Counted from the stretch's first letter, positions 43,700 through 55,489 are shown. The stretch: 64,000 nt of DNA from Prorocentrum cordatum (GCA_963575745.1 CAUYUJ010018538.1:65001-129000); one strand, 5' to 3'. Made by a program: numbers and translations. The notes: generated by a model from the letters alone, not told the origin.

Positions 43700-43990
43700 T
43701 TAGTTCTTTCGGCCTCTGGGGGCCCTCACGGGGCCCCGAGGCTGTCAGAAAACGTCCTGGGGTGAAAAACCGACCCCAATGAAGAGGTCCAGACCTCTGG
43801 GGGCCTACGTTGTGAAAAAATCACGACGTCGGGGTTTGGGGGAGGGACATAGAGGCAATACGAGGTTTTCGGGTCGGACGAACGGGGGGCCGACGGGGGG
43901 ACAGAGAAAGGGGGGGAGTAGGACATTTGCTGCATGCGCCCGGAGAATCAGCTGCGAAAGTTGACTCGCTAACACGCCATTTGCCCCCAG
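43700..43990 (+). promoter_or_regulatory. Upstream region with CTAAC...CAG site, gene 6
   Basis: CTAAC 43969-43973, CAG ending at 43990. Shares the ACACGCCATTTGCCC variant with gene 2, the other type-B gene. Confidence 0.4.
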
Positions 43991-44350
43991 TTTCGCCCGA
44001 CCCGACGGGGGAGGGAAGGATGTGGGCAGAAGAGGTGAGAGTGGCATCGGGGCAAGAAAGGAGTTGAGTGAGGAGCAGGAAGGGCCTCAGACGTTGCGGA
44101 ATCCAAACGCAACGGGCACGTCCGAGCAGTCAACCGATGTTGGGGACATCGGGTCAGCGGTCTCATCTTGGACTGCCTTGTCTTTCCTCTCTCCCGGCGT
44201 CGCTCCTGCCGCGTTGTCCTCTGGTGTGCATGCGCTCCTCTGGAGCGGACCGTTTCAGACGTGGACGTCTGTCCAAAGCTCTTATCCGCGCCACGCGACA
44301 CCTGCTATTTCACCTGAGCATATTGTCCAGTCGCGCGGAAGTTCCACCAC

Positions 44351-44371
44351 CCGCAGCTATTTTGGCTCAAC
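44351..44371 (+). promoter_or_regulatory. Relict spliced leader, copy 6 (best preserved)
   Basis: Same sequence as copy 2, 18 of 21 matches to DinoSL, CAG acceptor-like. It is 253 nt before the ATG. Confidence 0.85.
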
Positions 44372-44624
44372 ACCCTGTGGCGCTCCAGTGATCGCGTCTC
44401 CTCGGCGCACGCCTGCTTGCTTCCGCTGCAGACCAGAGCTCACACCTCATCTCGGAGCAGGGCGAGTTGAGATAACGGCGGCTCATCATCGGTCCTTGGA
44501 CCCTTCCTGGGGTCCAAGCACACCAGCTTTCCGAGCCGCGCCCAGCCGTGGCGACGAAGATGCCCCCCCGAAGGCCCACCGCCGTTGTCTCGACTCGCCC
44601 TCCTCTGATCACCGTCTCGCCGGG

Positions 44625-45845
44625 ATGGCGCCGCACCGCCGCAGCGAAGACATGGAGCTCAGCAGCGACAGCGACGCGGCCGCGCCGGCCTCTGGCTGGA
44701 GCACAGGCAGGGTCCTCGGCTGCGCGGCGCTGGCCTGTGCCGCCTGCGCCGCGGGCGGCTTCGCGGCAGGCGGCGGCGCTGGCTCGCCAGGGGGCGGCCT
44801 CGCGGACAGGCGCGATTTGCTGCAGGTGCTGGCAAAGCCGGCGCGGGAGAAGTGCAGCGACGTGTCCGGGGACTGCTTCGATACGGCGTGTTGCGACGTG
44901 GCTGGCTTCACCTGCTTCGTGACGACCACGCCTGGCTCGGCCCAGTGCATGAAGAACTGTACGCCCAGCGAGACGACGGCCTGCGCGGTGCCTGTGCCCA
45001 AGGTCGGCGAGCCGATGTACTTGGACAACGCCGTAGCACCCGGAACATCGATGTATTGCTTCTCCGTTTACATGGCAGACACTGGCAGCGACGGCAAAAC
45101 CGAGCGCCCGGACGAGCTGAACTTGCTGAAGGCGGCGTACGACAGGAAGATAGGCATCTTCGCGTGCGAGCAGTGGGGCATTTTCAGCGACAAGCCAGGC
45201 GACCTGGCCCCTGGCGTGCCCTTCGTGGCGGTGGACGACGCCGATGGTGACTTCCACATTCTCAAGCGCGAGGAGACTGGCACCTGGGTCAACACAGGAT
45301 TGCACACACAGGTCTGGAAGGCGATCAGGGCGGCGGGAGACTACCAGCGCGCCAGCTGGATAGTCAAGGTAGATTGTGATGCGGTGTTCTTGCCGAGCCG
45401 CTTGAGGCCCTTCCTTGCCTCCCAGGGCGAGCCTGGGAGCGGTGTGCCTGGCATCTACCTCGAGAACTGCAAATACTGTAAGTGGGGTTGGTTCGGGAAC
45501 TTGGAGATCATGTCGCTGACTGCCGCCCAGACGCTGTTCCCGAACATCGAATGGTGCAAGCAGGTCCTGGATTGGAAGACGGGAGTGGAGGGCGGCAAGT
45601 ACGGGCCAATGGGGGAGGACCTTTTCGCTCAGAGCTGCTTGGACGCCATGGGTGTGCGCCGCGGCGGGGCGTTCGACACTACTCTGGACGCGGCCTGCGA
45701 GGCGGATCGCCCAGAGGACCAGAAGAAGAACAAGAAATGGAGGCCTGATTGCACGGAGAGGAAGACCGCAGCATATCATCCCATGATGAAGGTGGGTGAT
45801 TACGTGAAGTGCTTCGAGAAGACGGTGGAGGCATTCGGGTACTGA
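44625..45845 (+). CDS. Type II membrane GT-A-like glycosyltransferase, copy 6 (type B)
   Basis: The only intact type-B gene: 406 codons with S23, G53, D61, D64, V222 and I246. Changes cluster in the tail/anchor and stem and on either side of the strand leading to D250; the DxD, GED and all seven module cysteines are kept. Its leader has type-A words near the start codon (AAGCACACCAGC) inside an otherwise type-B upstream region. Confidence 0.82.
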   Translation: MAPHRRSEDMELSSDSDAAAPASGWSTGRVLGCAALACAACAAGGFAAGGGAGSPGGGLADRRDLLQVLAKPAREKCSDVSGDCFDTACCDVAGFTCFVTTTPGSAQCMKNCTPSETTACAVPVPKVGEPMYLDNAVAPGTSMYCFSVYMADTGSDGKTERPDELNLLKAAYDRKIGIFACEQWGIFSDKPGDLAPGVPFVAVDDADGDFHILKREETGTWVNTGLHTQVWKAIRAAGDYQRASWIVKVDCDAVFLPSRLRPFLASQGEPGSGVPGIYLENCKYCKWGWFGNLEIMSLTAAQTLFPNIEWCKQVLDWKTGVEGGKYGPMGEDLFAQSCLDAMGVRRGGAFDTTLDAACEADRPEDQKKNKKWRPDCTERKTAAYHPMMKVGDYVKCFEKTVEAFGY

Positions 45846-46790
45846 GTTCTTGGGAGACGCGCTCTGCGAATTACTCAAGTGGTTTACACTATTCCGCCGA
45901 CCCCCAGAAGGAATCAGATCCTGCGACGATCGCGGAAGTTATCGCAGACGCCCACAGCGAATCACCGCCGCCCCCTGCCTTCTGGGATACGCCTATGTGG
46001 TCAAACGTTTGGGCAAAGTTTGGCCACGCTATTGGATCATGCGTTCCCCCAGCCGTTGTGGAAGTCCTTCGGGGAGCACGTGGGGCAGGAAGAGGAGGAT
46101 GAGGAGAGGGAGGACAAAGGAGGATGAGGAGAAGGATGAGGACACCTCTTGGGAGCTTTCGGGGTCATTCTAAGGGCCTCCTGGGAGCTTCCGGGGGCCT
46201 TTGGAGGCTTCTTGTGGGGGCCACTCAGGGGGCCTTAGGGGGCTTCTTTGGGGCCTCTTTGGCCCGTCTTACGCCGTCGGAAGAGCTTCTCTGGGCCTTC
46301 TTGGGTTCTTCTCGGGGCGCCTCGGGGTCGTCTTGAAGGCCATCTGGGGCGTCTGGGAGGCCTCTAGGGCCGTCTTGGGGGTCCCTCTGGGGACCGTCTT
46401 GGGAGCTTCTCTGGCCGTCCTGGGGCCATCTTGGAGACCTCTTGGGCGATCGTGTGGCAATCTTGGGGGCCTCTTGGGCCGCCTTGGGCCGTCGGAAGGT
46501 CATTTTGAAGCAAATGCCAAAAGCTTTGAAGACCTAATGACAATCAATGATGTTGGCCTCTTCGGGCCACCTTTGCAGTCTTGGGCCGTCTTAGGGGCCT
46601 CTTGGGCGCTGCTTGGACCGTCTTGGACTCTGTTGGACCATCTTGACGGTCTTGGAGGCATCTTGAGACCCTCCTGGAGACCATCTTGGGGCTAATTTCC
46701 TTGAGCTCTCTTGGGGCCATCTTCGCCGTCGTGGAGGCATCTTGGAGCCATTTTGCGCCGTCTTTGCCATTTTGGAGCTGATGGGGCAAA
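45846..46790 (+). repeat. Gene 3' flank and CTTGGG-rich array, first module, spacer 6
   Basis: Long form of the 3' flank (GAATCAGATCCTGCGACGAT). The array has a ~40-nt deletion near 46270 relative to spacer 4. Confidence 0.65.
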
Positions 46791-46799
46791 CGGAAGACG

Positions 46800-48000
46800 A
46801 ACTTCGAAGAGCTCTCCAGGTGGCTGGCGCGCTGGGACCCCAAACAACCAAACATTCAGCACGGGCGGCGGATCGAAGACGCTTACGGCGAATCACCGCC
46901 GCCCCCTTCCTTTTGGAATCGCCCATGTGGCTGAGCGTTGTGGGAAGAGCTCTGCCAAGCTATCGGACCATGTGTTGCTCCAGTCGTTGCGGAAACCCTT
47001 CGGAAAACATTTGGGGGAGGCTGGCGGGGAAGATCAGGAGGATGAGGAGGAGGAGGAGGAGGAGGTGGGGGAGGAGAGGGCATCTTGGGAGCCTCTGGGG
47101 GCACTCTTGGGGCCTCCTGGGAGCTTCTTGGGGGGCCTCTTGGAAGTCTCACGGGAGCCTCCTTGGGACTCTCGGAGGACTTTTGGGAGCTTCTTGGAGG
47201 CCTATTTGGCCGTCTCAGGGCGTTCCTGGCCCGTCTGACCCCGTCGGGAGCCGTCTTGGGGGCCTCTCTGGGCCTTCTTGGGGCCCTCTTGGGGCGTTTC
47301 AGGGCCGTCTTGGACGCCATCTTGGGCGTCTTGGAGGCCTCTTGGGCCGTCTTGGGACTCTCTTGAGGCCCTCTCGGGAGCCTTGCCGTGATGGGGCCAT
47401 CTTGGAGGCCTCTCGGACGATTTTCGGCCGATCTTGGGAGTTTGTTGGGCCGTCGCAAGTCGGAAGGCGGAAAACACGCAAGTGGCAAGTGCCAACATTT
47501 TTCAAACACCCAATGAAAATCGATGGTGTTGGCTTCTTCGGGCCTTCTGGAGGACCTCTTGGAGGCCTCTTGGGCCGTCTTGGAGATCTCTTGGGGGCCT
47601 CTTGGGCCGTCTTGGGCCATCTTGGAGCCATCTTGGGCCGTCTTGGAGGCTTCTTGGGCGGACTTGGAGGCATCCCGGATCCTCTTGGGCCGTCGTCGAG
47701 GCCATCTTGGACCATATTTGGCGAACCTGGAGACCATTTTGGACCATCTCGGCCGTCGAGGAGGTCATCTTGGGGCCACCTTGAGCGAAAAAGCCGGCGA
47801 GGCAGGCAGCCGGCGAGCTGGGCCGAAGCCCCAGGGGGAGTTGTTGTTGGAAAGAGAAGCAAAACCAAGCCGTGTAGGATTCAGCACGCCAGGCACCCCT
47901 GTGATAAATCAACAGGGGGCGGCGGATCTAGTGGCCTTCGGCCCAGCCCGCCACTGTGCCTGGTCTGTGGTTCAGGAGCCTCTTGGATGAATATGGGAGT
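46800..48000 (+). repeat. Orphan second 3'-flank module, spacer 6
   Basis: 46865-47080 repeats the gene's 3' flank with no gene before it; CTTGGG array 47085-47790; ends with the ATAAATCAACAGGG segment and GGATGAATATGGG, collinear with spacer 2. Confidence 0.6.
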
Positions 48001-48354
48001 CTCTTTGGACGCCTCTCAGTGGCCTCTTGGAGGGCTTCTGGGTGCTTTCGGCAGCCTTTGTTGGTCTTCTTGAGGGCCTCTTGGGGGCTTTTTGGAGGCG
48101 TCTTGGGGGCGCCTCAGGGGTCTGGGGGGCTTTTTGGCAATATTTGGAAGGAAGGCTCGAAATATCAGTTCAGATTCCCCCTCAAAGGCAAGTGTGCTAA
48201 TCATGTACCTGTCTCTAAGGGAATGGTACGATGTTTTTGGCGGTCCTCTTGGAACACTTTTGGAAGAGGGGAGTGGGCCGTCTTAAGGTCACAGGTGCTT
48301 ATTTGCCAACGGGCCAAGCATAAAGAATCGCCGGCCTTGTCATGGACAGTTCAA

Positions 48355-48600
48355 GGAGGTGGGTCTTTGTTGCGAGCGACGCCCAGGAGTCAAGGAGGAG
48401 TCAAGGGCCGCCATCCCCGCGCTGGGGCCACGGGTAGGGTGGGTCTCCGTGGCGAGCGGCACCCAGGAATCAAGGATCGCCATCTCCGCACTGGGGCCAC
48501 GGGGGGGGGTCCCGTGGCGAGCGGCACACAGGAATCAAGGGTCGCCATCTCTGCGCAGGGGCCACGGGGGAAGGTGGTCCCCGTGGCTAGCGGCACCCCT
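48355..48600 (+). repeat. ~70-bp GC-rich array, upstream copy, spacer 6
   Basis: Four units of the GCACCCAGGAATC form, as in spacer 4, preceded by a shared unique segment (GCCGGCCTTGTCATGGACAG). Confidence 0.7.
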
Positions 48601-49565
48601 GTGTCGTTTCACACTGTGTGGCACCATGTTGGCGCCCAGAATACACATGAAACAGACTGTTTTTTCTCACACGGTTTTAGGGGTGACACGTGTCACCCTT
48701 TCGTGGAATCACAGTGTGTTGGCCCCATGTTGGCGCCCAGACTACGAGTGCTACAGCCTGTTTTCCTCAAACGGTTTTCGGGATGACACGTGTCATCATT
48801 GCATGGTTTCACACTGCGTGGCGCCATGTTGGCCCTCAGAGTGCTAGTGAGACAATTTGTTTTTTTCATTTGATTTTCGGGATGGCACGTGTCACCCTAT
48901 TGTGGATTCACCGTGCATGGACCCATGTTGGCTCCCAGAGTACGAGTGCAACACTTGGTTTTTGTCACACGGTGTTCGCGGTGACACGTGTCACTCTTGC
49001 GTTGTTTCACATTGTATGGCCGCATGTTGACGCCCAAAACACGAGTGAAGCACTTGGTTTTTTCTTGACACGGTGTTCGTAATGGCGCGTGTGACCCCGG
49101 TGTGGTTTCACACTGTATGGCCCCATTATGGCTTCCAGAGTACGAGTGGAACAGTGGGCTTTCCTCACGCGGTTATCGGGGTGACACGTGTCACCCTTTG
49201 GTCGTTTCACACTGTGGCCCCATGTTGGCGCCCAGAATACCAATGACATACCGGGTTTTTCTCACACGATTTTCGGGGTGACACGTGTCACCCTTGTGCG
49301 GATTCACCGTGTATGGCCCCATGCTGGCGCCCAGAATGCGAATGACACGTCATGTTTTTCCCATACAGTTTTCGAGGTTCCACGTGTCATCCCTTGTGCA
49401 CTTTCACAGTGAATGGCCCCATGTGGGCGCCCAGAGTACGAGTGAAACCAATTGTTGTTTTCACAGTTTTCGGGTTGGCACGTGTCACCCTTGTTTTGTT
49501 TCGCAGAGTAAAGCCCCATGCTGGCGCCCAGATTACGAGTGGAACACTTGGTTTTCTCATACGGT
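48600..49565 (+). repeat. ~105-bp CACGTG array, spacer 6
   Basis: About nine units, with perfect TGACACGTGTCA at about 48684, 48784, 48981, 49180 and 49278. One unit has lost the palindrome (AATGGCGCGTGTGACC near 49080). Confidence 0.8.
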
Positions 49566-49569
49566 TGTC

Positions 49570-49935
49570 CCAGAACCAAGAACCAAGAGACACCATCTCC
49601 GAGCTGGGATCACGGGAAGCGTGGGTCCGTCTGGCGAGCGACACCCAGGAATCAAAGGACGCCGGTCTCGGGCTGAGACCACGGGAAGTGTCGGTCCCAC
49701 TGGCGAGCGGCGCCCAAAATCAAGCGCCGCCGTCCTCGGGCTGCGGCCGCGGGGGAGGGTGGGTCCCCGTGGCGAGCGGCGCCCAGGAATCAAGAGACGC
49801 CATTTCCAGGCTGAGGCCACGGGGGAGGGTGGGTCCCCGTGGCGAGCGGCGCCCAGGAATCAAGAGACGCCATTTCCAGGCTGAGGCCACGGGGGAAGGT
49901 GGGTCCCCGTGGCGAGCGGCGCCCAGGAATCATGC
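49570..49935 (+). repeat. ~70-bp GC-rich array, downstream copy, spacer 6
   Basis: Five units; two consecutive units (about 49755-49900) are almost identical, so local expansion here is recent. Confidence 0.75.
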
Positions 49936-50438
49936 GCCGAACCAAGAATTTTAAAGATCTGCGTGCGAAATTGAAACCAGGACGGGGCCGAGAATTCAGG
50001 AATCCTCATTTCGGACCTGGTCCGATTTTGAACCAGAATTTGGTCCGGAACCGGCTCCTTTTTTGAGAAACAACGAGTAGTGTTAAGCTGCAAGCGACAC
50101 CTTAATTCAAGTAGGGTCTCCACGAGGCCAGGATTCATATCATCTGACCTGAGACTCGCCGATCCCCCCTCTTACTTTTGGGCCGTCTCGGGGGCCTTGC
50201 GAGGCGTCTTGAAGTCATCTCGGGTCGTGGTGCGGCTTATCCTGGGCCCTCTTGATGGTCTCGTCGACTGGTTGGCGCTCTGTCTGTGCCCTCTTGGGGC
50301 TTTTTGGAGGCTCGGGAGGCCCCAGGGGTGCGATGACGACCTCGTGCCCCCTCTCCCCTCGAACGGCATGGCATTATGGACCGCAGGGGAGGGGGAAAGG
50401 GGGAGGGGGGCAGCCATATGTCTCCCACGCCTTGTCCC

Positions 50439-50591
50439 CCCCCGCAAGCGGGGGTCGGCGGACTTCGAAGAAGTGGCAACGCAAGAGCTGTTGTCCGGTA
50501 TTCGTGCACAGCTTTGCCATCAGCACGTTTTTTAGTTGCCACGAGTCAACGTCCTCGTGGCCGAGTGCTCGGTCGATGCGAGGCCCGCATC
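50439..50591. other. 153-nt segment with three hairpins, spacer 6
   Basis: All stems intact. Most diverged copy of the six (CAACGCAAG for CAGTGCAAG, GTCCGG for GCCCGG, GCTTTGCC for GTTTTGCC), yet length is unchanged. Minus frame 50374-50628. Confidence 0.5.
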
Positions 50592-51384
50592 CTCCGAGGT
50601 GCGCTTGTGGTGGACCTGCGGCGCGCAATTAACATACGAATTATGACCTCTGGGATGTCGCCGGGGGGGAGATGACTTCTCTCCTGCGGTGACCTATCGA
50701 TGCCGACTGCCAAGCTGGAGGCTCCGAACCCAGGAGTTGTCATGCCGGCCCACGGAAAAAAGGATGGCGAAAGTGTCACCTGCTCTCACGTTGTCCCCCA
50801 CCTCTTCTCGTTGTGGAAGAAATCATGGCCGTTGTGGAAGAATTCTAGACGCTTCGCGTATCCCCACCAGCCCATCCAGAACTGATGCCCAGGGGACTTG
50901 AAGTGATCAGGGAAGTGAGGGAGCATACAGAGTCTCAAAGGGCAGGGGACCCGTCTTACTCCAAGAGGGGGAGGATGGAGGACGAATCGGAGGAGGATGA
51001 GAAGGAGGAGGAAGTGGAGGAGGAGGGGAAGGGGGAGGAGGGAGGAAGGAGAAGAAGGAATAGGTGGATGAGGAGGAGGAGGAGGAGAGTGAGAAGGAGG
51101 AAGATGAAGGAAAGGGCGAGCAGAATGGCCAGAGGCCTCTTGGATGCCTCTCGGAGTCTCTCCAGATGTCTCTTGGGAGCTTCTTGGACGCGTCTTGGGA
51201 CGTCTTGGGGGCCTCATTGCGGTCCTAGAGGCCTCTTGGAGCGTCTTGGGTGCCTCAGGGACTCCGGAGGGGGTGGGTGGGGTGGTGGGTGGAGGGGGGG
51301 GTGGAGGAGGGGGTGGAGGGGGGGGGAGGGGGGGCGGAGGCGCTCTTGGGAGCCGTGGGGGCCTCTTGGGGCCATCTTGGAGGA

Positions 51385-51957
51385 GATCGATCAAAGAAAA
51401 GGGGAGTTTTAATTAGCACCGCCCCTCGGAAGCTCCAAAAATCGCCTCTTGGACCCCTCTTGGAGCGCTCTTGGAGCGCTCTTGGGCGCTCTTTGGGCCG
51501 TCTTGGGGCTCTCTTGGGCCTCTCTTGGGGCTCTCTTGGGCCATCTTGGAGCCATCTTGAGGCCTCGGATGACCATCGGAAGCGAAAAAGCGAGAAAGCA
51601 ACAAACATTGGTTTTTCATTGGTTTCTGAATGATTTTGGCCTCTTGGGGGGCCTCCTTGGGAGGCTCCGTGGCCACTTGGAGTCGTCTTGGGGCGGTCTT
51701 GGGGCCTCTTGAAGCATCTTGGGAGCCATCGTGAGGCGTCTTGGGCTATCTTGAGGCATCTTGGAGCTCATCTTGGGCTCTCCGAGGCCCTCTTGGAGCC
51801 GTCTTGGGCCAAAAAGGACCCTGTGACACATCGCGGCCCCCCCCGTCCAGGTCCAGGGGAGGGGGTTAGGGGGAGGGGTAAACCCCTCCCCGAAGGGGAA
51901 GAAGGGAAGATGGAAGAGGAAGCTCCTTAAACCACCTACGCCCAGAGGGCTGGTGGG
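51385..51957. repeat. Duplicated element, first copy
   Basis: Starts at GATCGATCAAAGAA, continues TTAGCACCGCCCCTCGGAAG, CTTGGG words, AAGCGAAAAAGCGAGAAAGC, then GTCCAGGTCCAGGGGAGGGG and AACCCCTCCCCGAAGGGGAAG (a hairpin), and ends AAACCACCTACGCCCAGAGG. Matches 53845-54404 along its length. Confidence 0.65.
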
Positions 51958-52336
51958 ATTACAGACGGCTCCTGCTGCAGCACCCGTGAGGGCTGGAACC
52001 TCGGGCAACGCCAGCGGCGCTGTGAAGTCCCGGACACCCTCTATGATGTCGCTGTCGCCGCCGTCTTCGTGCAACTCGGAGCCCCTCAGCTCCGCGTCAA
52101 AAAGCTCGAAGACCTTCTCGATGTCCCAGCCCGCCTCGAATTCCTCGCACTTGTTGAAGATGAAGTGCTCTACTTCGGGCGGTCGGCGCTCCACCACTGC
52201 AACCGGGGCTTCTTCATCTGCGTTACCTCCTGCTGCGCGGACTGCTTCGACACCCTCCTCGCGGTCGTCTTCGCAGCCCACGCCTCGTCGTCCTCCCGCT
52301 GGTCGCCTTGATGGGCCTAGTAATTGTTTCAAGTGA
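51958..52336 (-). pseudogene. Captured gene-like fragment (minus strand)
   Basis: Compositionally different from its repeats: the minus frame encodes an acidic, balanced stretch including EVEHFIFNKCEEFEAGWDIE and ELFDAELRGSEL with few low-complexity words, flanked at one side by the border of the duplicated element. It looks like an exon or retrocopied piece of an unrelated host gene. No family recognised; no start codon or splice sites confirmed. The surrounding frame (51616-52716) is open by composition and should not be taken as one protein. Confidence 0.3.
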
Positions 52337-52754
52337 TTGCTACATTTACGATAGGAGAGGCAGCGACCCAGACAAGCGACGTCCTGAACAAAAATCAGGA
52401 CCCAGACCTCCTGGCGAGGCCAAAAATTAGTCACGGGTGGTTTTTCGACGTTTTCGGCTTCTGGAGGCCGTCTCCCAGCCCCGGGACCGTCAAAAAACGA
52501 CTCAGGACGAAAAACCGGTCCTGGGGAAAGGGTCCAGATCCCCAGGGGTCCACGCTGCGAAAAAATTGCAACATGGGGGTGAGGGGACGGAGGTTTTTCG
52601 TTGTTCTCGGCGCCTGGAGGCCGTTTTCGGGCCTCGGGCCTACCAGAAAAACGGACCTGGGGTGATGCGCTGCACTGGATGGACCACAGGGGGGGTTCGG
52701 GGAACGATGTCTTCACGTAAGAGTGACCTTCCTAGACCTCCGACGTCATCAGAA

Positions 52755-53705
52755 CAAGATCGAACAAAACACACAACACGAAACGCACCCCGCGAAACAC
52801 GACGCGAAAAAGACCCCGCGATTCACCCCACAAAACACCCCACGAAGAACACCCCACGAAACACCACACGAAAAGACCCCACGAACCACAACACAAAACA
52901 CAACACACGAAAAAACACCCCACGAAACACCAAACACAACACAACACGAAACGCACCCCACGAAACACGACACGTGAAACACCCCACGAAACACCCTACG
53001 AAAAACACCCCACGAAACACCACACGAAAACACCCCACGAAACACCGCACGAAAAACATCGCACGAAACACACCTCACGAAACAACGAACCAAACACACA
53101 ACACGAAACACACCCCACGAAGCACTACACCTGAAGATCGCCCAAGAGGCCTCCAAGATGGCCCCATGACGGCCCAAGAGGCACCCAAGACGGCCCCAAG
53201 AGAGCCCCAGGATCGCCCAAGAGACCTCCACGACGCCCAAGATCGAACAAAACGCACAACACGAAACGCACCCCACGAAACACGACATGAAAAACACCCC
53301 ACGAACCGCCCCACATAACACCCCACGAAGAACACCTCACGAAACACCACACGAAAAGACCCCACGAACTACAACACGAAACACAACACACGAAAAACAC
53401 CCCACGAAACACCGAACACAACACACAACACGAAACACACCCCACGAAACACGACATGAGAAACACCCCACGAAACACCCCACGAAGCACCCCACGAAAA
53501 ACACCCCACGAACCACCACACGAAAACACCCCAAGAAGCACGACACGAAAACACCCCACGAAACACGCAACAAACCACCCCACGAAAAACACCCAACGAA
53601 ACACCACACGAAAACACCCAACGAAACACCACACGGAAAACGGCCCACGACACACCCCACAAAAAACACCCCACGAAACACACCACGCGAAACACAACAC
53701 GAAAC
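52755..53705 (+). repeat. ACGAAACACC-type satellite
   Basis: Degenerate words of 10-13 nt around CCCCACGAAACACC, CACACGAAAA and AACACAACACG in two stretches (~52755-53125 and ~53245-53705), separated by ~115 nt of inverted CTTGGG words (CCAAGAGGCCTCCAAGATGG). Strong strand asymmetry: the + strand is almost free of G and T except in ACG. Confidence 0.8.
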
Positions 53706-53844
53706 GAGCCTCTGGCCTCGTCAGCTGCGGGAGCCTCTGGGGGGTCTGTTGGGGGCCTCTTGGGGCCATCTTGGGATCATCTTGGGGCCATCTTGCCGCC
53801 TCTTGGGACCTCCTGGGCGCCTCTTGGAGCCATCTTGGAGACGA

Positions 53845-54404
53845 TCGATCAAAGAAGGGGAAGGTCGCAATTAGCGTCGCCCTTCGGGAGCCTCAAAAAT
53901 CGCTTCTTGGGCCCATCTTGAGGCGCTTTGGGGCGCTCTTGGGGCCGTCTTGGGGCCATCTTGGGCCTCTCTTGGGGCCCTCTTGGGCCATTTTGGAGTC
54001 ATCTTGAGGCCTCGAATGGCCATCGGAAGCGAAAAGGCGAGAAAGCAAAAAACATTGAGCTTCTTCGGTTTTGGAGCCATTTTGGCCTCTTGGGGGGCCT
54101 CCTTGGGAGGCTCCAAGGCCACTTGGAGCCGTCTTGGGGCAGTCTTGGGGCCTCTTGGAGCATCCTGGGAGCCATCTCGAGGCATCTTGGGTTATCTTGA
54201 GCCATCTTGGAGCTCATCTTGGGCTCTCCGAGGCCCACTTGGAGCCGTCTTGGGCCATCTTGAACGCTCTAACCCCTCGCGGCCCCCCCCGTCCAGGTCC
54301 AGGGGAGGGGGTAGGGGGAGGGGTAAACCCCTCCCCGAAGGGGAAGAGGGAAGATGGATGAGGAAACTCTCTAAACCACCCACGCCCAGAGGGCTGGTGG
54401 GATT
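53845..54404. repeat. Duplicated element, second copy
   Basis: GATCGATCAAAGAAGGGGAAG start, the same order of segments as 51385-51957 including the CCCCTCCCCGAAGGGGAAG hairpin, and ends CACCCACGCCCAGAGGGCTG. Its end coincides with the end of the composite insertion. Confidence 0.65.
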
Positions 54405-54424
54405 CGTGGCGGGAGCTTTTTGTT

Positions 54425-54839
54425 CCCAATTCGCCCAAAGGTTTCTTTCTTGGTTGAAGGTTGGCGCCTCCTATTCTTACTTTGCCCGTTGCTCGGAGGT
54501 TCCCCGGATTCCTCGGGCTCCCCACCCCCGGTGCCGCCTATTGTTATGTTGCCCGTTTCCTGGAGGTTCCCCGGGTTCCCCGCCCCCCGTGCCACCCCTA
54601 ATGTTACGTTGCCCGTTCCTCGGAGGTTCCTCTGGTTCCCCGGGTTCCGATCGGGTTCCCGGGATTCCTCGGATTCGCAATTTGACAATGCCGACCTATG
54701 CTAAGCAATGCCAACCCATGCCAATACCAAGCCATGCCAAGCCATGCCAAGCCATGCTCAGCAATACCAAGCAATGCCAAGCGATGCCAAGCGATGTGCC
54801 AAGCGATGCGCCCATGCAACAGGACTCCGCTAATTGGGG
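54425..54839. mobile_element. MITE-like cassette A, spacer 6
   Basis: CCCAATTCGCCC left (as spacer 4), CGCTAATTGGGG right. Contains the extra GCCACCCCTAATGTTACG segment in the GTTCCTCGG part. Confidence 0.45.
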
Positions 54840-54902
54840 TCGCGCTGGGTTCATTTTTTGTGGGTTGGTCTCGACTGTGTGTAAAGTGCTTCAGGGTCGT
54901 TA

Positions 54903-55487
54903 CTTAGGCAGCGCCATGCAGACGCAGGCCAGCACGACGAAGAGGAACGACATCAATGCTCCGAGTACGCACTCAGACTCACCTCGGAGGAGGGCCAGTT
55001 GAGACAACGGCGTCTGCCCAAGTATGCTCAAGTATGCTCAAAGTCATTCCCCAGACCCCTCGTGGGGTCCATCTTGACCCGCTGTTCGAGGCGGATCCAG
55101 CCCCGGCGACAAGAAGTCCCCCAGGAGGCCCAGGGAGGTCCGCCGCTGTCTCGACTGGCCCTCCTCCGATCGACAGATCCCAGCAAGGCCTGACGGCACT
55201 GCCCCCACATTCTCCGACTGCCGCTTGCAGCGGTCCGTGGAGCTCGAGGGCTCGAGGCGAGGCAGGGCGGCGAGCCAAGTTGCACGCCCCGTGCAGCCAA
55301 GGCGCCGAAGCAAGGAGCAGCTCGGGCTCGGAGGGGCCTCCCTGCTCCCTGGGCCCTGCCACGGTGGCTCCTCCAGCGCTCCTCGTGCACCCAGGCGCCC
55401 CTCCTCCCCCCCTCCTCCTCCTCCTCCTCCTGCTCCTGCTCCTCCTCCTCCTCCTCCTCCTCCTCCTCCTCCTCCTCCTCCTCCTCC
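54903..55487. repeat. Gene-leader relic and CTC microsatellite, spacer 6
   Basis: Relic from about 54980 with a small AAGTATGCTC duplication (55019-55040) and a ~30-nt deletion after GTCCCCCAGGAGGCCC. The minus-strand hydrophobic tail is present (54903-54985) in frame with the ORF behind, as in spacer 2. (CTC)n at about 55408-55487. Confidence 0.5.
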
Positions 55488-55489
55488 TT

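Larger units (their letters stand above)
50842..54404. mobile_element. 3.6-kb composite insertion, spacer 6
   Basis: The block before cassette A (GTTGTGGAAGAAATCATGG...) is broken at ~50841 and resumes at ~54405 (GTGGCGGGAGCTTTTTGTTCCC). Inside: purine microsatellite ~50950-51120, CTTGGG and G-rich tracts to ~51370, a first ~570-nt element (51385-51957), a gene-like fragment (51958-52336), three diverged copies of the pre-gene GGCCTCTGGGGGCC block (~52430-52670), ACGAAAC satellite, and a second ~560-nt element (53845-54404). No transposase is seen. Confidence 0.55.

Noticed and set aside
52437-53318. 293-codon + strand frame rich in Thr, Lys and Asn
   Set aside because: A translation of the ACGAAACACC satellite.
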